From contig JAEUKU010000206.1 in the NCBI GenBank assembly GCA_016794075.1, positions 1 through 16,179 of the forward strand: DNA of 16,179 nt, read 5' to 3'. The notes beneath the pieces are model-generated. The model saw nothing but the letters and a program-made list of their open reading frames with translations. It made no database searches and was not told the DNA's origin. Position numbers and translations under genes: made by a program. How positions within the stretch are numbered: the stretch's first letter is position 1; every line of letters starts with the position of its first letter. Below, in pieces: positions 12,110 to 16,179 of the stretch. The stretch is from Rhodospirillaceae bacterium. Lineage in GTDB: Bacteria > Pseudomonadota > Alphaproteobacteria > Dongiales > Dongiaceae.

Positions 12110-13420
12110 TCAGCATGGCAATCCCATGGCGGCGAGCAGCCGCCCCGGCCAGCGCAGCGGGCGCAGCGTGGTCTTGCCGAGCGCGATGCGGCGGTCGAGC
12201 CCGCCGACCTCGCGCACCAGGCGTTCGAGCGGCAGCCCGCCAGTCAGGTCGAACTCGATGACGGAACAGTCGTCCGGCTTCAGCCGCGCCGTGCAACGCA
12301 GGATGTGCCAGCCGGGCAGCTTGCGCTCCGGCGTCAGCGTGAAGCGGACCGGCGCGCCGTTGATGCTGAGCCGCAGGGCATCGAGCGCCGTGGCGGGCTC
12401 CGCGCTCAGCTTGATGCGCAGCTTCGCCCAGCCGCCCGAGACGGCCAGGAGCAGCTTCGGCCTGGGGCTGGGTCCGGACCAGCGCCCGCGGCGGCCGAAG
12501 GTCTTTTCCATCGCGCGCCAGTCTCGGCCGCCGATGCCGTGGAACGGCGGCAGCGTCATCCTGCCGAGAAGCGGCTGCGGGGATGGCCGTTCCAGCCCCT
12601 TGGCGGCCCGGTTCTTGCGCGTGAGCTGGCCCGGCGCGAAGGCGGAGAAATCGGCCGAGCGCGGCGACATGAACTTGCCTATAGCCCGGGCCCGGCGCAC
12701 GACTTTCGCCGTGAAATCGGCAAAGCCCGGTTCGGCCATCATGCGCAGCAGCAGGTCCTGCTCGGCCGAATCCGGATAGAGATAGGAAAGATAGCGATAG
12801 CCGCCGGCAATCTTGTGCACCGTGATGCGGCCAGTCGATGCGAAACGCAGCCCCGCGGCCATGGCGCGGAGCATGAACTCCTCATCCACATGCGACCGCA
12901 CCTCATCCTGATGGCGCCAGGGACCGATGCGCGCGGCGACGTCGCGGCGATGCGCGATCGACGACGGCGGAAAGAAGAATCGCTCCAAGGGCGCATCCGC
13001 GGCGGTGAACAGCCCGGTGACGTGGTGCTCGCCGCTGGCCGGCGGTCCATAGAAGATGGCCCCGCTCACGGCGAAAGCGGCGTCGGGTTCGGCCGCGAAA
13101 CAGGCACCGAGCGCGGTCAGGTGATCCGGCGCCCACAGGTCGTCATGGCCGAGATAGGCGATGTAGCGGCCGCGCGCGCGGGCGAGGCCGGCATTGTTGG
13201 GGCCGGATTGGCTGCCGGCGCGTTGCGGCAAATTATACCAGGTCACGCGCGGATCGGCGCAGCCCTGCACCGCCGCCTCGGTGTCGTCGGTGCAGGCGTC
13301 GCCGATCACCAGGAGCTCGAAATCAGCCAGATCCTGCCGCAGGACCGAGGCGATGGTGGGGACGATGTGCCGGCCCCGGTTGTAGGTCGACAGGATGACC
13401 GAGAAGGCCGGCGCGGTCAT
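12110..13420 (-). CDS. Family 2 glycosyltransferase with extra C-terminal domain
   Basis: This 436-residue protein begins with a GT-A fold (about 5-230): SVILSTYNRGRHIVPTIASV, the nucleotide-binding GDACTDDT (40-46), and the metal-binding acidic motif in YLGHDDLW (91-94). VDEEFML (179-184) may hold the catalytic acid. It probably transfers a sugar from a nucleotide donor to a surface glycan or similar acceptor at the cytoplasmic face. Residues ~230-320 form a basic linker. Residues ~320-436 look like a beta-sandwich, with LRLSINGAPVRF and LDRRIALGKTTLRPL, possibly carbohydrate-binding. ATG 13420 gives the canonical start; a TTG at 13462 would add 14 Arg-rich residues without a ribosome-binding site. 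No membrane segment is obvious. It is not within a visible polysaccharide cluster; donor and acceptor cannot be predicted. Confidence 0.88.
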   Translation of the reverse strand: MTAPAFSVILSTYNRGRHIVPTIASVLRQDLADFELLVIGDACTDDTEAAVQGCADPRVTWYNLPQRAGSQSGPNNAGLARARGRYIAYLGHDDLWAPDHLTALGACFAAEPDAAFAVSGAIFYGPPASGEHHVTGLFTAADAPLERFFFPPSSIAHRRDVAARIGPWRHQDEVRSHVDEEFMLRAMAAGLRFASTGRITVHKIAGGYRYLSYLYPDSAEQDLLLRMMAEPGFADFTAKVVRRARAIGKFMSPRSADFSAFAPGQLTRKNRAAKGLERPSPQPLLGRMTLPPFHGIGGRDWRAMEKTFGRRGRWSGPSPRPKLLLAVSGGWAKLRIKLSAEPATALDALRLSINGAPVRFTLTPERKLPGWHILRCTARLKPDDCSVIEFDLTGGLPLERLVREVGGLDRRIALGKTTLRPLRWPGRLLAAMGLPC

Positions 13421-13557
13421 GTGCGGGCCGCCGGTCGCGTAGCGCGCACGGTGGCGCCGCAAAGACGACCGCCGCGGATGAGATCCCGATTCATGGCGGC
13501 ATCATAGCGCATATCGCCCGGTCCTATCGCCATGGTCCTGCTGGCGCGCATAGATAT

Positions 13558-13575
13558 CATGAACGTTCGTTCATG
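13558..13575. promoter_or_regulatory. Perfect TetR-style operator palindrome
   Basis: CATGAACGTTCGTTCATG is a perfect inverted repeat with 8-bp arms around a TT centre. GAAC/GTTC palindromes of this size are typical of TetR/AcrR-family operators. It lies between the divergent glycosyltransferase and amidohydrolase genes, 65 bp before the latter's ATG. Weak hexamers flank it on both strands: on plus TAGATA (13551-13556) and GGTAAT (13575-13580), on minus TTACCA and TATCTA with the palindrome in the spacer. TTGACA at 13580-13585 is an alternative -35, but no good -10 follows. Confidence 0.6.
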
Positions 13576-13628
13576 GTAATTGACACCGATGCCCGCACTA
13601 TCCCACTGTGCCGCGCATGAGCTAAGCC

Positions 13629-13634
13629 AGGGGA
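13629..13634 (+). promoter_or_regulatory. Ribosome-binding site fixing the amidohydrolase start
   Basis: AGGGGA lies 5 nt before ATG 13640. The reading frame is open 60 bp further upstream, but that extension overlaps the presumed promoter and has no family similarity that I recognise. Confidence 0.75.
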
Positions 13635-13639
13635 CAGAC

Positions 13640-15286
13640 ATGGGCAGCAAAAACGCACCGGACCTCGTGATCGTCAACGCCGACATCCGCAGCATGGACC
13701 CGCTGCGGCCGCGCGCGCGGGCCATCGCGATCGCCGACGGCCACGTGCTGGCGCTGGGCGACGACGCGGAGATCCGCGGGCTGGGCAACGGCCGGACGCG
13801 GATGATCGAGGCCGGCGGCCGCCTCCTGCTGCCCGGCTTCCAGGATACCCACATCCACCTGCAGGACAGCGGCACCGGCTTCTGCACCAGCGTCAATCTC
13901 GAGGAAGCACGCACGGTCGAGGAGCTCCAGCGCCTGGTGCGCGATTTCGCGGCGAGCCGGCCGGACGATCCCTGGGTGCGCGGGGTCGGCTGGTATTCCG
14001 GCATCTTCGGCGAGCACAATTTGGATCGCCATGTTCTCGACGCCGCGGTGCCCGACCGGCCGGTCTACATCTATGCGTCCGACGGCCACAATGCCGCAAT
14101 CAACAGCCTGGGCTGCGAGCTGGTCGGGCTCAGGAAGGGCACGCCCGACCCGGCGAACGGCCACTTCGTGCTCGACGATAATGGCGCGCCGACGGGCCTG
14201 CTCTACGAGGACGCGGTCGACTGGGTGCGCAGCCGCATGCCCAAGCGCGTCGATGCCGATTACGCCAACGGCGTGCGCTACGGCCAGGCGCTCTGCAACC
14301 GGCACGGCATCACCGGCGTACTCGACGCCATGGTGGCCGAGCGGCACATGCGGGTCTACAAGGGCCTCGACGCAGCGGGCGAGCTCAGCGTCCGCATCCG
14401 CGCCACCGGCAAGGTGTTCCCGGAAGAGAAGGTCGCCGACGCCGTGGCGCGGCTAGACGCGCTGCGCCGCGACCACCGCACGCCGATGGTAGAGATGCAC
14501 TCCGCCAAGTTCTTCCTCGATGGCGTTCTGGAGAACCGCAGCGCGTTGATGCTCGAACCCTATTCCGACGCCGCCGGTGGCAATGCGCCGCTGATGTTCG
14601 ATCGCGAGCATCTGGAAGAACTGTTCGTCGCCTTCGACGCGGCGCGCTTCCAGATCCACATCCATGTCATCGGCGACGGCGCCACGCGCGCCGCCTTCGA
14701 TTGCCTGGAAGCCGCGCGCAAGGCCAACGGCGCCTGGCCCAGCCTGCACCAGCTCGCCCATGTGCAGATGATCGACCCGGCCGACATCCCGCGCTTCCGC
14801 GAACTGGGCGCCGTCGCCAACATCCAGCCGCTCTGGGCGCGCAACGAGCCCTCGGTGACCGACGTGGCAATGCCCTTGGTGGGCGAGGCGCGCGGCCGCT
14901 GGATGTATCCCTGGCGCTCGATCATCGATGCCGGCGCGCCCTACGCGGTCAGCAGCGATTGGGGTGTCTCCACGCTCAACCCCTTCCCCATCATGCAGAC
15001 CGCGGTGACGCGCCAGCCGCCGGAGCGAAGCCGCGACCATCCCGTCTTCCAGCCGCAGGAGCGCATCACTGTAGAAGACGTGGTGCGCGGCTACACCGTG
15101 AACGCCGCGGCCGCCGCCTGGCGCGCCGAGGAGACCGGCTCACTGAGCCCCGGCAATTGGGCCGATCTGATCCTGCTCGACCGCGACATTTTCGCGATCG
15201 ATCCCTACGACATCGCCGGCACCGAGGTCGAGCTGACCCTGCTCGGCGGGCGCGAGGTGCACCGCTCGGCCGGCTTCGCCGGATAG
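13640..15286 (+). CDS. YtcJ-like metal-dependent amidohydrolase (amidohydrolase family 3)
   Basis: This 548-residue cytoplasmic protein belongs to the YtcJ-like group, which includes N-substituted formamide deformylase. Family landmarks are the beta-sandwich N-terminus (DLVIVNADIRSMDP), LLLPGFQDTHIHL with metal ligands H71 and H73, the lysine K290 in KFFLDGVLENRSA, IHVIGDGATR (H342), LAHVQMI (H374) and SSDWGVSTLNP (D440). The C-terminal GSLSPGNWADLILLDRD returns to the sandwich domain. Length is normal (about 520-560). There is no signal peptide. The reaction is hydrolysis of a C-N bond in an unidentified substrate. The gene follows a TetR-style palindrome, suggesting ligand-induced expression. 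Its stop is 6 bp from that of the convergent radical SAM gene. Confidence 0.9.
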   Translation: MGSKNAPDLVIVNADIRSMDPLRPRARAIAIADGHVLALGDDAEIRGLGNGRTRMIEAGGRLLLPGFQDTHIHLQDSGTGFCTSVNLEEARTVEELQRLVRDFAASRPDDPWVRGVGWYSGIFGEHNLDRHVLDAAVPDRPVYIYASDGHNAAINSLGCELVGLRKGTPDPANGHFVLDDNGAPTGLLYEDAVDWVRSRMPKRVDADYANGVRYGQALCNRHGITGVLDAMVAERHMRVYKGLDAAGELSVRIRATGKVFPEEKVADAVARLDALRRDHRTPMVEMHSAKFFLDGVLENRSALMLEPYSDAAGGNAPLMFDREHLEELFVAFDAARFQIHIHVIGDGATRAAFDCLEAARKANGAWPSLHQLAHVQMIDPADIPRFRELGAVANIQPLWARNEPSVTDVAMPLVGEARGRWMYPWRSIIDAGAPYAVSSDWGVSTLNPFPIMQTAVTRQPPERSRDHPVFQPQERITVEDVVRGYTVNAAAAAWRAEETGSLSPGNWADLILLDRDIFAIDPYDIAGTEVELTLLGGREVHRSAGFAG

Positions 15287-15292
15287 CGCCGC

Positions 15293-16179
15293 TCAGGATT
15301 CCAGCGCCAGCGCGCGCACCGGGAGCGCGGCCGGCGTGTCGTCGCCGTCCTGGTACCAGACGCACATGAAACCCTCGTCGTCGAGCTCGACGCTGTCGGG
15401 CATCCGCCAGCTCGGGTTCCAGCGCAGGCGGTCCTCGGGGCGGTAGCCCGAGCGGAGCAGGATCGCATTGTCGGCGGTGCGGCGGCGGAGGATCGCGCCC
15501 TCGTAAAGCACGATCTTGCCGATATCGGTCATCAGCGCGTAGCGCGGCTTGGCCCGGCCGGAGAACTCGCCGGAGGCGGCGAGGCGCAAGGCCAGTTGGG
15601 CGCCCTTCATCACGGAGGTGCGATGATGGCTCATGCCGCGCATCGGGATGGCATGGAACAGGTAATGCGCCTCGATCTCGGTGTCGCGCAAAGCGGCGTA
15701 GAGCGCGGAGAGAGTGGCAAGATCGTCGTTCACGCCTTTCAGCAGCGGATGCTGGTTGTAGAGGATTGCGCCGGCCGCGCGCAGCCGCGCCAGGGCAGCT
15801 CGTGTCTCCGGCCAGAACTCGACCGGGTGGTTGACGTTGATTCCGATCTCCAGCCGGTGATGGCGCAGCGCCGACAGCACCGAAAGCAGGTCGTCGTCGA
15901 TGCGCTCCGGCGCCTGGAACGGCACCCGGCTGCCGATGCGGATGGTGCGGATGTTCGGCGCGAATTCCTGCAGGGCGGTGAGCGCCCGGCGCAGCAGCTT
16001 CGGCGACATCAGCGGATCGCCGCCGGTGATCAGCACCTCGTCGACCTCGGCGCATTCCGCCGCCTCGCCGAAATAGCGCGCGGCGGTGACGATTTCATCC
16101 TCCGACAGCGTCTTCACCGGATATTGCCCGCGCAGGCACCAGCGGCAATGGGCGGCGCAGACGGTGGTCGGCTCCAGCA
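15293..16179 (-). CDS. KamA-family radical SAM protein (lysine 2,3-aminomutase-like), N-terminus cut off by window
   Basis: The frame is open to the right edge; 294 residues plus two bases are visible and the start lies beyond. Numbering from the first full codon, CAAHCRWC (7-14) is the CxxxCxxC radical SAM cluster motif, ITGGDPLMSP (GGDP 52-55) is the SAM-binding turn, and RIGSRVPFQAPERI and LYNQHPLLKGVND are KamA-family signatures. HYLFHAIPMRGMSHHRT and the lysine K221 in TDIGKIVLY occupy the places of the substrate and PLP segments. In true lysine 2,3-aminomutase the PLP lysine sits in a Gly-rich PGGGGK loop, and two Asp residues bind the substrate side chain; here the loop is shortened and those Asp positions appear to be Ile and a non-acidic residue. 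It is a KamA homologue with a probably different substrate, unlikely to be KamA or EpmB proper. Confidence 0.85.
   Translation of the reverse strand, partial: LEPTTVCAAHCRWCLRGQYPVKTLSEDEIVTAARYFGEAAECAEVDEVLITGGDPLMSPKLLRRALTALQEFAPNIRTIRIGSRVPFQAPERIDDDLLSVLSALRHHRLEIGINVNHPVEFWPETRAALARLRAAGAILYNQHPLLKGVNDDLATLSALYAALRDTEIEAHYLFHAIPMRGMSHHRTSVMKGAQLALRLAASGEFSGRAKPRYALMTDIGKIVLYEGAILRRRTADNAILLRSGYRPEDRLRWNPSWRMPDSVELDDEGFMCVWYQDGDDTPAALPVRALALES

Noticed and set aside
12305..13507. 400-codon plus-strand frame opposite the glycosyltransferase
   Set aside because: It has shadow composition, while the opposite strand carries intact GT2 motifs; it also has no sensible start context.
15287..15292. 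Possible terminator between the amidohydrolase and the KamA-like gene
   Set aside because: Only 6 bp separate the two convergent stops and no hairpin with a T run is visible in or around them.

Overview
The window looks like chromosomal DNA from a high-GC alphaproteobacterium, most likely of Rhodospirillales type. This is inferred from strong G/C codon bias, alphaproteobacterial promoter style and the family mix (MocR-AzlCD, a giant RTX protein, KamA-like radical SAM). No phylogenetic marker is present, so the placement is tentative. I see no rRNA, tRNA, insertion sequence, prophage or CRISPR array.

Layout. Positions 1-2367 (+) hold the 3' part of a MocR-type regulator (GntR helix-turn-helix fused to an aminotransferase fold), followed with overlapping ends by azlC and azlD, a two-part branched-chain amino acid exporter. 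Positions 2368-2915 are a long non-coding regulatory stretch with a promoter candidate, three CTTTTG repeats spaced exactly 11 bp apart and a potentially structured leader. Positions 2916-8684 (+) encode a 1922-residue RTX calcium-binding protein: 14 modules and a type I secretion C-terminal domain, with no enzymatic domain. A 14-bp hairpin terminator separates it from the next gene.

On the minus strand follow a divergent ornithine-carbamoyltransferase family gene (8735-9709) and glmM, phosphoglucosamine mutase (9943-11292). A glutathione S-transferase (11471-12094, +) is divergent from glmM and converges on a GT2 glycosyltransferase with an extra C-terminal domain (12110-13420, -). A YtcJ-like amidohydrolase (13640-15286, +) is divergent from the glycosyltransferase; a perfect TetR-style palindrome lies between them. 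A KamA-family radical SAM gene (15293 to the right edge, -) converges on the amidohydrolase and is cut by the window.

Apart from the MocR-azlC-azlD unit, the genes appear to be independent transcription units. glmM serves cell-wall precursor synthesis, and the glycosyltransferase may serve surface glycans. The RTX protein is probably exported to the cell surface or medium by a type I system encoded elsewhere. The most interesting points are the RTX promoter region, the carbamoyltransferase with changed active-site motifs, the KamA homologue lacking the lysine-binding acidic residues, and the TetR-like operator with no regulator gene in view.
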